From NCBI RefSeq assembly GCF_018780105.1, contig NZ_JADMKC010000002.1, positions 186,001-250,000 of the forward strand: a stretch of DNA of 64,000 bases. The letters run 5' to 3'. The stretch is from Thiobacillus sp. (GTDB lineage: Bacteria; Pseudomonadota; Gammaproteobacteria; Burkholderiales; Thiobacillaceae). Of this stretch, positions 16,189-25,233 are shown in pieces (the first letter of the stretch is position 1; every line of letters begins with the position of its first letter). A program made the translations under genes and the position numbers. The notes below the pieces were generated by a model. The model was not told the DNA's origin and did not search any database. It saw nothing but the letters and a program-made list of their open reading frames with translations.

Positions 16189-16728
16189 TTACATGCGGAT
16201 GGGCTCGAAGGTCGCGTCCAGATTCTGGTCGTCGCAATAATCCAGAAAATCGCCGCGCAGGGTGGCGATATGCGCATCGGCCGGAATGCCGAGCGTCATG
16301 TGGACAGCGAACATCGGCGCGCCGGTGTGCGGCGCGGGGTAGGTTTCGGTTTCCAGCGCTTCGATGTTGATGTGCAGCCGGGCGAAGAAATTGGCGAGGC
16401 TGTTGACGATCCCCGGCTGGTCGAGCGCGGCGACTTCGACGGTGTAGGGGATCAGCGGCTTGTCGGCGCGGGTGAGGCGGGTGCGCTGCTGGATGATGGA
16501 CAGCCCCAGTTCTTCGCCGACGGCCAGCAGCCGGGACTCCAGTTTCGCCAGCGCGTCCCAGCTGCCGGTGATCCGCATCAGCAGGGCAAAACGGCCGCCC
16601 AGCACCGCCATGCGCGATTCCTCGATGTTGCAGCCGGATTCGCCGATGCGGCGGGTGAAGCCTTCCACCAGGCCGATTTTGTCCTCGCCGCTGGCGGTGA
16701 TGACGAGTGACTCGGGTTCGTTCGACAT
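16189..16728 (-). CDS. gcvR: GcvR-like ACT-domain regulator
   Basis: A 179-residue protein with two ACT domains: 'LVITASGEDKIGLVEGFTRR' with 'GCNIEESRMAVLGGRFALLM' for the first and 'VEVAALDQPGIVNSLANFFA' for the second. This is the layout of glycine cleavage system regulators such as GcvR, which bind glycine and act on a partner regulator. No gcv genes lie nearby. Its ATG overlaps the TAA of perM by one base, indicating coupling. Confidence 0.8.
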   Translation of the reverse strand: MSNEPESLVITASGEDKIGLVEGFTRRIGESGCNIEESRMAVLGGRFALLMRITGSWDALAKLESRLLAVGEELGLSIIQQRTRLTRADKPLIPYTVEVAALDQPGIVNSLANFFARLHINIEALETETYPAPHTGAPMFAVHMTLGIPADAHIATLRGDFLDYCDDQNLDATFEPIRM

Positions 16729-17753
16729 TAAATCAGCTCCTTATCGGATAGTTCTTTTTTGATATACGCGTAGATGATCGGCGCGGCGACGACGCCCTGC
16801 AGCCCGAAGGCCGCTTCCATCACCAGCATGGCGATCAGAAGTTCCCAGGCACGCGCTTTGATCTGCTCGCCGATGATACGGGCATTCACGAAATATTCGA
16901 GCTTGTGGATGATGATCAGGAAGGCCAGCGAGCCCCCCGCCACCTGCAGCGAGTGCGACAGTGAAATGATGACGATCACGGTGTTGGAAATCAGGTTGCC
17001 GATCACCGGCAGCAGGCCGACCAGGAAGGTCACCACGATCATGGTTTTGGTGAACGGCAGCTGCACGCCAAAGGCTGGCAGCACCGCAAACAGGTAAATG
17101 GCGGTCAGCAACGCATTCAGCGCCGAGATGCGGATCTGCGCGAACACCACGCGGCGGAACGCATCGCCCAGGCGGTGCACGCGTTCGCACATGGCCAGCG
17201 CCAGCGGTGCCAGCGTCATGTGTGGGGTGGCTTCGCGCAGCGCAATGAAGCTGCCGATGATGAGACCGATGATGAAATGCAGCAGCGCGCGCCCGGCATT
17301 GCCGCTGTATTGGCGAATCTCCAGTGCGTGGACGCGCAGCCACTCGACCAGTCCGGCGCGGATCGTGGAGTCGTCGCCTTGCGGCAGCCAGGCTGCGGCC
17401 CAGGGCGGCAGCAGCGCGCGCGAGTTTTCGATGATTTCCGCCATTCTTCCCAGCAGGCCGGCCACACCGCCTTCGCCGCGCAGATACAGGATCACGCCGG
17501 CGGTGAAGCCGCCCAGCACGCCCAGCACGATCAGGGTAATGAGCGACACCACCAGCACCTTGGCCCAGGTGTGGCTGAGGCGGCCGATTACGATGCGCGG
17601 CGCCAGCAGATGCACCACTTGTACCATCAGCAGCCCGGCCAGCAGGCTGGGCAGCAGATGGAGTTTCAGGGTGAGCAGCAGTCCTGTCGCCATCAGTAGC
17701 CAGGCGGCAATCTGATAGCGGCTGGCGGGAATCGGGAGCGGGGCAGGCGTCAT
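16728..17753 (-). CDS. AI-2E family transporter (PerM-like)
   Basis: A 341-residue inner-membrane protein with about seven or eight hydrophobic segments. 'ALLTAIYLFAVLPAFGVQLPF', 'LVGLLPVIGNLISNTVIVII' and the final 'AFGLQGVVAAPIIYAYIKKEL' are diagnostic for the AI-2E/PerM family. Members export signalling molecules or act as Na+/H+ antiporters; the substrate here is unknown. The ATG at 17753 gives a normal N-terminus; an upstream in-frame ATG would only add 12 residues. Confidence 0.85.
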   Translation of the reverse strand: MTPAPLPIPASRYQIAAWLLMATGLLLTLKLHLLPSLLAGLLMVQVVHLLAPRIVIGRLSHTWAKVLVVSLITLIVLGVLGGFTAGVILYLRGEGGVAGLLGRMAEIIENSRALLPPWAAAWLPQGDDSTIRAGLVEWLRVHALEIRQYSGNAGRALLHFIIGLIIGSFIALREATPHMTLAPLALAMCERVHRLGDAFRRVVFAQIRISALNALLTAIYLFAVLPAFGVQLPFTKTMIVVTFLVGLLPVIGNLISNTVIVIISLSHSLQVAGGSLAFLIIIHKLEYFVNARIIGEQIKARAWELLIAMLVMEAAFGLQGVVAAPIIYAYIKKELSDKELI

Positions 17754-17816
17754 TGCTGCCACATTGCCAAGAAACCAGGCGTGCGGCAAGCGTTTATGGT
17801 CGTTGCGGCGGGATAT

Positions 17817-18581
17817 TCAGGCACCCGCCAGATAACCCAGTGCGGTGCCGGTTTGCGCGGCGGCCTTTTTCAGCGCCTCGGCCCAGCCAGGCTTGTGGCG
17901 GTCGGCGGGCGCCGAGATCGACAGGCCGGCCACCAGTTTGCCCTCGGCATCGCGGATCGGCGCGCCGATGCAGGCCACCCCCAGCTCGGCTTCTTCGCGG
18001 TCATGCGCCAGCTGCGCCTGGCGGATGGTGTTGAGCTCGGCGTTCAGGCTGTCCAGCGTGGTCAGGGTGTTGGCGGTATACGCCGGCAGGCCGGTACGCT
18101 CGGCGTAGCCCATCACCCCGCTGGCGCTGTCTTCGGCGAGAAAGATCTTGCCCACTGCGGTGACGTGCAGCGGGGCGTGCGCGCCGACCACCTGCACCAC
18201 CTGGATCATCGTCTGCCCGCCCGAGACGCGTTCGACGTAGACCGCCTCGTCGCCGCGCCGCACGATCAAATTGACCGTTTCGCCGGTCGCTTCGGCCAGT
18301 TGCTGCATCGCCGGCATCGCCACCTGGCGGATGTTCAGGCGTGCACGTAAGCGATTGCCCACTTCCAGCCAGCGCACGCCCAGGTCGTATTCGCCGGCGC
18401 CCGTCTTCTCGACCAGGCCGTGCGCCATCAGCGCGCCGAGGATGCGATGCGCGCTGGCGGTATGCAGGTCAGCCTGTCCCGCCAGCTTGGTGAGACTGAG
18501 CGGCCCGGGCGCGCGGGAGAGGATGCCGACCAGCGCCATGGCGCGGTCGAGGACCTGGATCGAAGAGGTGGTGTTTTTCAT
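17817..18581 (-). CDS. IclR-family transcription regulator
   Basis: A 254-residue regulator: winged helix-turn-helix at the N-terminus ('IQVLDRAMALVGILSRAPGP', 'LHTASAHRILGALMAHGLVE') and an IclR effector domain ('GETVNLIVRRGDEAVYVERV', 'APLHVTAVGKIFLA', 'ELGVACIGAPIRD'). It is divergent from the phosphoketolase-like gene and a perfect palindrome lies between them, so it likely controls both itself and the carbon-salvage operon. Ligands of the family are small acids such as glyoxylate or pyruvate, which fits the glycolate genes downstream. The ATG at 18581 is preferred over an upstream start inside the intergenic region. Confidence 0.9.
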   Translation of the reverse strand: MKNTTSSIQVLDRAMALVGILSRAPGPLSLTKLAGQADLHTASAHRILGALMAHGLVEKTGAGEYDLGVRWLEVGNRLRARLNIRQVAMPAMQQLAEATGETVNLIVRRGDEAVYVERVSGGQTMIQVVQVVGAHAPLHVTAVGKIFLAEDSASGVMGYAERTGLPAYTANTLTTLDSLNAELNTIRQAQLAHDREEAELGVACIGAPIRDAEGKLVAGLSISAPADRHKPGWAEALKKAAAQTGTALGYLAGA

Positions 18582-18642
18582 AGAGTGAAAATTTGTCACG
18601 CAATGTAAAAAGTGTAGCGCTTTCTGCTTCAATACGTCCATC

Positions 18643-18661
18643 GTTTCACATCATGTGAAAC
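18643..18661. promoter_or_regulatory. IclR-type operator palindrome
   Basis: GTTTCACATCATGTGAAAC is a perfect 9+1+9 palindrome, 27 bases before the start of the phosphoketolase-like gene. Partial copies (TTGTGAAAG at 18671, TGAAAATTTGTCA near 18585) flank it. Its place between divergent iclR and its presumed target fits autoregulation plus control of the operon. Confidence 0.75.
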
Positions 18662-18687
18662 ATTCTCATATTGTGAAAGGACTAGCC

Positions 18688-20913
18688 ATGAGCGCCGTGC
18701 CGCAATCGCCCACCGAGGCCTTCCCCGCCTTTTGTGAAGGCATCCAGTATTTTGCCGACAGCTATCCCGAAATCGACCGCCTCGGCGCCGCCCCGCTGCT
18801 CGGTCCCGATCAGCCTGCGTTGCCCGGCACCGACAGCGACGCCGCGGTGTATCAGACGCTGCTGGCCGCCGACGCGCTGCGCTACCTGACGCTGCAGATC
18901 ACCGGCAGCAAGTCGTCTGGCCACCCTGGCGGTTTCGCCTCAAGTGCCGACGCCGTCGCCGCGTTGCATCTGCTGGGTCATCGCAACATGGTGACCGAGG
19001 TCGGCCACCACGCGCCGGGCTTTTATTCGGCGATGTTCCTCGACACTTCGCTGGAAGCCATGGGCATCCATACGGTTTCCGAGATGCGCGCCCGCTTCCG
19101 TGAGCGTCACGGCCTGCTCGGCCATCTGTCGGGCGCGATTCCGGGCCTGCTGGCGCCGGCCGGTCCGCTCGGCCAGGGGCAGCATTTCGCCATGGCCGGC
19201 GCTTACCTGCATCGCGACAAGCTGTTCCCCGTCACCATCGGCGACGGCGGCCTCGGCGAGCCTTACATCATGAGCGCGTTCCAGCACTTCGCCACGGCCT
19301 ATCCCGACGTCACCAACTACCTGCCGGTGCTGGTGTGGAACGGTTATTCGCAGGAGCACCACAGCATGGTGTCGCTGTGGGACAACGCGCGCATGACGGC
19401 CTACTGGCGCGCGCACGGCTTCGACGAAGTCCACATGGTCGATGCCCGCAACTTTGCCGACACGCCCGACGCGCCGGTGTACGCGGACAGCACGACCTTC
19501 GGCTTCGCCGCGCGCATGGCGTTCACCAGTGCGATCCTCAAGGCCGCCGATGCCGCAGCACAAAGCGCGCTGTCGGGTCGCCGCGCCTGCCTCATCGTCA
19601 AGCAACTCAAAGGCGCGGGCGTGCACGCCACCGGCGCCAAGTCGCACAATCTTTACGCGCACCACACGCTCGATTCGGACGATGTGAAGTCGGGTCTTGA
19701 GCGCCGCGCGCTGCCGATCGCCGCGTGGAAAGTGACGCGCGAGAACTTCCGTCATGCCGGCGGCGGCCCCGCCGCACGCGTGGCGGTGACCGAATCGACC
19801 CGTGAATTGCCGAGTCTCGACGGTCTGCCGTTGACCGAATTCGCAGTCGGCGAGAACCACATTCCCACCACCGCCTTCGGCCACGTGGTCGGCGAAGTCG
19901 GCAAGCGCGATCCGTTGTTCGTCGTCACCAACGCCGACGGCAACGAAGCTTCGGGCATGGCCAACATCAACAAGGCGCTGACGATCCGCCACCCGACTGC
20001 CGACGACCTGTATTTCCAGGGGCCGTCCGGCCAGGTTTACGAGCCGCTCAACGAGGATGCCTGTGCCGGTCTGGCGGTGGGTGTTGCACTGTTCGGCGGC
20101 CGCAGCCTGTGGTGCAGCTACGAGTCCTTCGCCATCAACGGCCTGCCGATCTGGCAGACGGTGACGCAGGCGATGGCCGAACTGCGCCGCCCGACGCCCG
20201 CCACGGTGTGCCTGTTCACTGCCGGCGCGCTCGAGCAGGGCCGCAACGGCTGGACCCACCAGCGTCCGGAAATCGAAAGCTACTTCGCCGCGATGATGCG
20301 CAACGGCAACGTCTACCCGCTGTTCCCGGTCGACGCCAACATGATCCAGGCGAGCTACGACTGGGCGCTGAAGCAGAAGAACAAGGGCATCGTCATCACC
20401 GCCTCGAAGTCGCCGCTGCCGATTCACGCCACGATGGCGCAGAGCTATCAGGCGATCGACGACGGCGCGATGGTGCTGAAGGAGCACAAAGGTTCGCACA
20501 CCGTGGTGTTCGCCGTCACCGGCGACATGGTGCTACAGCCAGTGTTCGCCGCCGCCGAAAAGCTTGCCGAGGCCGGCATCGGCTCGCGCGTGGTCGCCGT
20601 AGTCAACCCGCGCCGCCTGTACCGCCCGCACGATGTGCTGTGGGACAGTGTGTCGGAACCCGATGGCCGTTTCATGGGCGACGATACCTTCAAGGCCCTA
20701 TTCCACGGCGACGCCTTGATTGCCGTGTCGGGTGGTCCGTCGGCGCCGCTCGAGCCCGTTTTACTGCGCAGCCAGGCCGCGCAGCGCGACGTGTTCTGCT
20801 GGAAGCGCGGCGAAACCACCGCCAGCCCGCAGCAGCTGTTCGATTTCAACGGCATGAACGCGCAGGCGATGCACGAGCGGGCGCTGGCCATGCTGGCGCG
20901 CGCAGCAGGCTGA
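18688..20913 (+). CDS. Phosphoketolase/transketolase-like TPP-dependent enzyme
   Basis: A 741-residue thiamine-diphosphate enzyme. The N-terminal part is transketolase-like ('SSGHPGGFASSADAV', 'VGHHAPGFYSAMF'), with the TPP motif 'GDGGLGEPY' and 'VLVWNGYS' about 30 residues later. The central and C-terminal parts follow the phosphoketolase plan: 'VYEPLNEDACAG' (catalytic Glu region), 'SLWCSYESFAIN', 'NGWTHQRPE' (catalytic His) and 'VFPVDANM'-like spacing. It is about 50 residues shorter than typical phosphoketolases and departs from them at the first His motif, so the substrate may differ. The start at 18688 has AAAGGA upstream; an earlier ATG would lie in the operator. Confidence 0.75.
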   Translation: MSAVPQSPTEAFPAFCEGIQYFADSYPEIDRLGAAPLLGPDQPALPGTDSDAAVYQTLLAADALRYLTLQITGSKSSGHPGGFASSADAVAALHLLGHRNMVTEVGHHAPGFYSAMFLDTSLEAMGIHTVSEMRARFRERHGLLGHLSGAIPGLLAPAGPLGQGQHFAMAGAYLHRDKLFPVTIGDGGLGEPYIMSAFQHFATAYPDVTNYLPVLVWNGYSQEHHSMVSLWDNARMTAYWRAHGFDEVHMVDARNFADTPDAPVYADSTTFGFAARMAFTSAILKAADAAAQSALSGRRACLIVKQLKGAGVHATGAKSHNLYAHHTLDSDDVKSGLERRALPIAAWKVTRENFRHAGGGPAARVAVTESTRELPSLDGLPLTEFAVGENHIPTTAFGHVVGEVGKRDPLFVVTNADGNEASGMANINKALTIRHPTADDLYFQGPSGQVYEPLNEDACAGLAVGVALFGGRSLWCSYESFAINGLPIWQTVTQAMAELRRPTPATVCLFTAGALEQGRNGWTHQRPEIESYFAAMMRNGNVYPLFPVDANMIQASYDWALKQKNKGIVITASKSPLPIHATMAQSYQAIDDGAMVLKEHKGSHTVVFAVTGDMVLQPVFAAAEKLAEAGIGSRVVAVVNPRRLYRPHDVLWDSVSEPDGRFMGDDTFKALFHGDALIAVSGGPSAPLEPVLLRSQAAQRDVFCWKRGETTASPQQLFDFNGMNAQAMHERALAMLARAAG

Positions 20914-20918
20914 AACGT

Positions 20919-20952
20919 GTCTGGCGAAGCCCCGACCGGGGCTTCGCCAGAC
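20919..20952 (+). repeat. Perfect 15-bp hairpin between the phosphoketolase-like and kinase genes
   Basis: GTCTGGCGAAGCCCC is followed by GACC and then its exact inverted copy. No T-run follows; the kinase ribosome site AAGGAAAGG comes immediately after. It could stabilise or process the message between the two cistrons, or act as a weak attenuator. Confidence 0.6.
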
Positions 20953-20968
20953 AAGGAAAGGTGAACCC

Positions 20969-22303
20969 ATGAATCCGAAAATCATCGTTCTCGACGACGA
21001 CCCCACCGGCTCGCAGACGGTGCATTCCTGCCTGCTGTTGACGCGTTGGGACGTCGCCACGCTGAAGACGGCGCTGGCCGACGCCGCGCCGCTGTTCTTC
21101 GTGCTGACCAACACGCGCGGCATGGACGCGGAGCGTGCGGCGACAATCACGCGTGAAGTCTGCGTCAACCTCAAGGCGGCGCTGGCCGATTACGCCGGGC
21201 CGGTGCTGTTCGTGTCGCGTTCGGACTCGACCCTGCGCGGCCACTACCCGGTTGAGACCGACGTGATGAACACCGTGCTCGGCCCCTTCGACGCGACGCT
21301 ACTGACGCCGGCGTTCTTCGAGGGCGGCCGCGTCACGCGCGACAGCACGCACTACTTGATCGTCGACGGCCAACCGGTGCCGACGCATGAAACCGAATTC
21401 GCACGCGATTCGGTGTTCGGCTATCGCACCGCGTATCTGCCCGAATACGTGGCGGAAAAAACCGGCGGCCGTGTCGCCGCCAGTGAGGTGGCCCGCCTGA
21501 CGCTCGACGATCTGCGCGGCGGGCGCACGGCGGCCTGGCTGGCAGCGCAGCACGGCAATGCCATCGGCGTGGTCGACGGCGAAACCGCCGACGACTACCG
21601 GCTGTTTGCCGACGCCGTGCTGCAGTCCGCCGCAGCCGGCAAGCGCCTGCTGTTCCGCAGCGCGGCTTCGCTGCTGACCGCGCTGGCCCGGCTGCCGCCG
21701 CAGCCGGTGGCAGCCGATGCGTTCGCCTCGCTGGTGCGCGATCAACAGCCGGGCGCGGTCATCGTCGGTTCGCACGTCGCCAAGACCACCGCGCAACTGG
21801 GCGTGTTGCTGAAGCAGCGCGGCGTGGTCGGCCTGCCGCTCGATGTGGCGCGCTTGCCTGCGGAGCGGGCAGCGCAGGTCGCGTCGCTCACGGCCAGCAT
21901 CGCGCACGCGCATGCGCGCGGCCTCACCCCGGTGGTGTTCACCAGCCGCACCGAGCTGCAGTTCGCCAGCACCGCGGAGCGTTTGAAATTTGGCGAAGCG
22001 GTGTCGGGCACGCTGATGGACGTGGTGCGGCAACTGCCGCCGACGCTCGGCTTTCTGATCAGCAAGGGCGGCATCACTTCCAACGACGTACTGTCCAGCG
22101 GGCTCGAACTCACCGCTTCGCGCGTGCTGGGGCAGATCCTGCCCGGTGTTACTGTGGTGCAGACGCCGGCGAACCACCGCCTGCCGCAGATGCCAGTGGT
22201 GATTTTCCCCGGCAACGTCGGCGGCGACGATGCGCTGGCCGCGGCCTACCGGCGACTCGCGCCCTCGCACGCGGCGGCCAGCCCGGCTAAACTCGCGGCC
22301 TGA
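20969..22303 (+). CDS. Four-carbon acid sugar kinase family protein (DUF1537/OtnK-like)
   Basis: A 444-residue kinase of the family that phosphorylates four-carbon sugar acids such as erythronate and threonate. The N-terminal substrate domain opens with 'IIVLDDDPTGSQTVH' and contains 'FVSRSDSTLRGHYP'; the C-terminal nucleotide domain carries 'FLISKGGITSNDVLSSGLEL'. Here it lies between a phosphoketolase-like enzyme and glycolate dehydrogenase genes rather than beside the usual aldolase or dehydrogenase partners, so the true substrate could be another hydroxy acid. It starts after a strong ribosome site and a hairpin. Confidence 0.85.
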   Translation: MNPKIIVLDDDPTGSQTVHSCLLLTRWDVATLKTALADAAPLFFVLTNTRGMDAERAATITREVCVNLKAALADYAGPVLFVSRSDSTLRGHYPVETDVMNTVLGPFDATLLTPAFFEGGRVTRDSTHYLIVDGQPVPTHETEFARDSVFGYRTAYLPEYVAEKTGGRVAASEVARLTLDDLRGGRTAAWLAAQHGNAIGVVDGETADDYRLFADAVLQSAAAGKRLLFRSAASLLTALARLPPQPVAADAFASLVRDQQPGAVIVGSHVAKTTAQLGVLLKQRGVVGLPLDVARLPAERAAQVASLTASIAHAHARGLTPVVFTSRTELQFASTAERLKFGEAVSGTLMDVVRQLPPTLGFLISKGGITSNDVLSSGLELTASRVLGQILPGVTVVQTPANHRLPQMPVVIFPGNVGGDDALAAAYRRLAPSHAAASPAKLAA

Positions 22304-22321
22304 TTTCCGCTTTCGTCCGCC

Positions 22322-23776
22322 ATGCTCAGTCCCGCCTTCCTGTCCCAGTTGCGCCGCCTGCTGCCGCCGCACAGCGTGCTGCACGAGCGCGAAGACTTGG
22401 TTCCCTTCGAGTCCGACGGCCTGTCGGCCTACCGCAATATTCCCGACGTGGTGGTGCTGCCGGAGAATGAAGCGCAGGTGGCGGCGATCCTGCGGCTGTG
22501 CCACGCCGAGAAAATCGCCGTGGTGGCGCGCGGCGCCGGCACCGGCCTCGCGGCGGGTGCACTGCCAATCGACGGCGCGGTGCTGCTGGTGCTGGCCAAG
22601 CTCAACCAGATCAGGCAGATCGACCCCCTGGCGCGCACCGCCATCGTGCAGCCCGGCGTGCGCAACCTGGCGATTTCCGAAGCGGCGGCGGCGCATGGCC
22701 TCTACTACGCGCCCGATCCGTCGTCGCAGATCGCCTGCTCGATCGGCGGCAACGTGGCGGAAAACTCCGGCGGCGTGCACTGCCTGAAATATGGCCTCAC
22801 CGTGCATAACATCCTCAAGCTGCGCGCCTGGACCATCGCCGGCGAGCTGCTGGAAATCGGCAGCGACAGCCTCGACAGCGCCGGCTACGACCTGCTGGCC
22901 TTGATGACCGGCTCGGAAGGCATGCTCGCGGTGATCACCGAAGTCACGGTCAAGCTGCTGCCGCGCCCGCAGCGTGCGCAGGTGGTGCTGGCGGCGTTCG
23001 ACGACGTCGCCAAAGCGGGCGCGGCGGTCGGCAACATCATCGCCGCCGGCGTCATACCGGCCGGGCTGGAAATGATGGATCGCCTCGCCATCCAGGCCGC
23101 CGAGGCCTTCGTCCACGCCGGCTATCCGCTCGACTGCGAGGCCTTGCTGCTGTGTGAAGTGGATGGCGTCAACGAGGAAGTGTCGGACGACATCTTCACC
23201 GTGCGCGAGGTGCTGACCGCCTCCGGCGCTACCGAAATCCGCACGGCGGAAAGCGAAGAACAGCGCCTCAAATTCTGGGCCGGGCGCAAGGCTGCGTTCC
23301 CGGCCGTGGGGCGACTCGCGCCCGACTACTACTGCATGGACGGCACCATTCCGCGCGCGCAGCTGCCGCATGTCCTGCGTCGCATCAGCGAAATGAGCGC
23401 GGAATATGGATTGGCGGTCGCCAACGTGTTTCACGCCGGCGACGGCAACCTGCATCCGCTGATTCTGTTCGATGCCAACACGCCGGGCGAACTGCACAAG
23501 GCCGAAACCTTCGGCGGCAAGATTCTGGAACTGTGCGTGGAAGTCGGCGGCACCATCACCGGTGAACACGGCGTCGGCCTGGAGAAGATCAACCAGATGT
23601 GCGCGCAGTTTTCCACCCCGGAGCTGGCGCGCTTCCACGCGGTGAAGGCCGCGTTCGACCCCGACACCCTGCTCAATCCCGGCAAGGCCGTGCCCGAACT
23701 GCACCGTTGCGCCGAGTGGGGCGCGATGCACATCAGTGGCGGGCAATTGCCGCATCCCGAGTTGCCGAGGTTCTGA
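22322..23776 (+). CDS. glcD: Glycolate oxidase, FAD-binding subunit GlcD
   Basis: A 484-residue FAD-linked oxidase that oxidises glycolate to glyoxylate and passes electrons to the membrane via GlcF. The FAD-binding_4 domain is seen at 'VAAILRLCHAEKIAVVARGA' with 'GTGLAAGALP' and 'GGNVAENSGGVHCLKYGLT'; the FAD-oxidase C-terminal domain ends with 'TGEHGVGLEKINQM'. Length is normal. Its stop overlaps the glcE start as TGATG. In an autotroph this complex would salvage glycolate from Rubisco oxygenation, but no Rubisco gene is in the window. Confidence 0.93.
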   Translation: MLSPAFLSQLRRLLPPHSVLHEREDLVPFESDGLSAYRNIPDVVVLPENEAQVAAILRLCHAEKIAVVARGAGTGLAAGALPIDGAVLLVLAKLNQIRQIDPLARTAIVQPGVRNLAISEAAAAHGLYYAPDPSSQIACSIGGNVAENSGGVHCLKYGLTVHNILKLRAWTIAGELLEIGSDSLDSAGYDLLALMTGSEGMLAVITEVTVKLLPRPQRAQVVLAAFDDVAKAGAAVGNIIAAGVIPAGLEMMDRLAIQAAEAFVHAGYPLDCEALLLCEVDGVNEEVSDDIFTVREVLTASGATEIRTAESEEQRLKFWAGRKAAFPAVGRLAPDYYCMDGTIPRAQLPHVLRRISEMSAEYGLAVANVFHAGDGNLHPLILFDANTPGELHKAETFGGKILELCVEVGGTITGEHGVGLEKINQMCAQFSTPELARFHAVKAAFDPDTLLNPGKAVPELHRCAEWGAMHISGGQLPHPELPRF

Positions 23777-24840
23777 TGCTGGATCGCCTGATCGAGCGCA
23801 TCCGCGCCGCCTATGAAAACGGCTCGCCGCTGATCCTCCAGGGCGGCGGCAGCAAGAGCTTTTACGGCAACCCCGACGAAGGCGAAGTGCTCAGCACGCG
23901 TGCGTTTACCGGGGTGGTTGATTACCAGCCGAAGGAACTGGTGCTGACCGCGCGCGCCGGCACCCCGCTTACCGAAATCGAAGCGTTGCTCGCCGAACAG
24001 AATCAGATGCTGGCGTTTGAGCCGCCGCACTTTAATGGCCCGGCAACGCTGGGCGGCAGCATCGCCGCCGGCCTGTCCGGTCCGCGCCGCCCCTACGCCG
24101 GCGCCGCGCGCGATTTCGTGCTCGGCGTGCGCATCATCGACGGCACCGGCCAGCCGCTGCGCTTCGGCGGCCAGGTGATCAAAAACGTCGCCGGCTACGA
24201 CGTGTCGCGCCTGATGGCAGGCAGCCTCGGTACGCTTGGCCTGATCACCGAAGTCTCGCTCAAGGTGCTGCCCAGGCCGGCAGCCGAAACCACGCTGCAA
24301 TTCGAGCTCGACGAGGCGGCGGCCCTTCTCAAAATGAACCAGTGGGCGGGGCAGCCGTTGCCGCTGTCGGCCACCAGTTGGCATGCCGGCCTGCTGACCG
24401 TGCGGCTGTCGGGTGCGGTGTCCGCCGTGCACGCAGCGCAGGTCAAGCTGGGGGGCGAAACCCTGAAGGACGCCGCCGCCTTCTGGCAGCGCCTGCGCGA
24501 CCAGTCGACCGCGTTTTTCGACAAACGTCCGGCAGCGTCCGGACAGACCCTGTGGCGGCTGGCGGTCAAGCCCACCACGCCGCCACTCAAGCTGGGCGAC
24601 GCGCAATGGATCGAGTGGGGCGGCGCAGTACGCTGGCTGGAAAGCGATCTGCCCGCCGCCGCGCTGTTCGAAGCCGCCAAAAGCTGCGGCGGCCACGCCA
24701 CCCTGTTCCGCGGAACGGCGCCGGCCGGCGGCGTGTTCAGCCCGCTTACGCCCGCGCTGCATACCCTGCATCGCAATCTCAAACAGCGCTTCGACCCCAA
24801 GGGCATCCTCAATCGCAGACGGATGTACCCCGACTTCTGA
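23776..24840 (+). CDS. glcE: Glycolate oxidase, FAD-binding subunit GlcE
   Basis: A 354-residue second FAD-binding subunit of glycolate dehydrogenase. It has 'PLILQGGGSKSFYG' and 'PATLGGSIAAGLSGPRRPY' typical of the shorter GlcE subunit, and ends 'FDPKGILNRRRMYPDF'. The ATG sits in the TGATG overlap with glcD; the longer open frame upstream is inside glcD and not used. It is itself coupled by TGATG to the VOC gene. Confidence 0.92.
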   Translation: MLDRLIERIRAAYENGSPLILQGGGSKSFYGNPDEGEVLSTRAFTGVVDYQPKELVLTARAGTPLTEIEALLAEQNQMLAFEPPHFNGPATLGGSIAAGLSGPRRPYAGAARDFVLGVRIIDGTGQPLRFGGQVIKNVAGYDVSRLMAGSLGTLGLITEVSLKVLPRPAAETTLQFELDEAAALLKMNQWAGQPLPLSATSWHAGLLTVRLSGAVSAVHAAQVKLGGETLKDAAAFWQRLRDQSTAFFDKRPAASGQTLWRLAVKPTTPPLKLGDAQWIEWGGAVRWLESDLPAAALFEAAKSCGGHATLFRGTAPAGGVFSPLTPALHTLHRNLKQRFDPKGILNRRRMYPDF

Positions 24841-25220
24841 TGCAGCTCGACGCAATCGATCATGTGGTGCTGACCGTGCGCGACATTCCCGCCACCGTGG
24901 CGTTTTATACGCGCGTACTGGGCATGCGCGAGGAAGTGTTTGGTGAAGGCCGGCGTGCACTGGTCTTCGGCCGCTGCAAACTCAACCTGCATCAGGCCGG
25001 GCGCGAATTCGAGCCGAAGGCGGCGCAGCCGACGCCGGGCGCCGTCGATCTCTGTCTGATCGCGCGTACGCCCCTCGCCGACATTGCGGACCAGCTTGCC
25101 GCGCAGGGCATCGCCATCGAGCAAGGCCCGATCGAACGTACGGGCGCACAAGGTCCGCTGTTGTCACTTTATGTGCGAGATCCCGACGGCAATCTGATCG
25201 AACTATCGAACCCGCTCTGA
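24840..25220 (+). CDS. VOC-family (glyoxalase/bleomycin-resistance fold) protein
   Basis: A 126-residue vicinal-oxygen-chelate protein: 'IDHVVLTVRDIPATVAFYTR' and 'LYVRDPDGNLIELSNP' supply the paired beta-alpha-beta-beta-beta modules and metal-ligand positions (His, Glu). It is embedded between glcE and glcF with TGATG coupling, which suggests a role in aldehyde or glyoxylate handling tied to glycolate oxidation. That role is inference; similar proteins are often called virulence or glyoxalase proteins. Confidence 0.85.
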   Translation: MQLDAIDHVVLTVRDIPATVAFYTRVLGMREEVFGEGRRALVFGRCKLNLHQAGREFEPKAAQPTPGAVDLCLIARTPLADIADQLAAQGIAIEQGPIERTGAQGPLLSLYVRDPDGNLIELSNPL

Positions 25221-25233
25221 CCTGCGCCAGACC

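Noticed and set aside
18655-18687. Upstream start for the phosphoketolase-like gene
   Set aside because: It lies inside the operator palindrome and has no ribosome site, while 18688 has AAAGGA.
21299-23755. 818-residue minus-strand open frame
   Set aside because: Antisense to the DUF1537 kinase and glcD; composition (His/Arg/Gln-rich) is typical of shadow frames.
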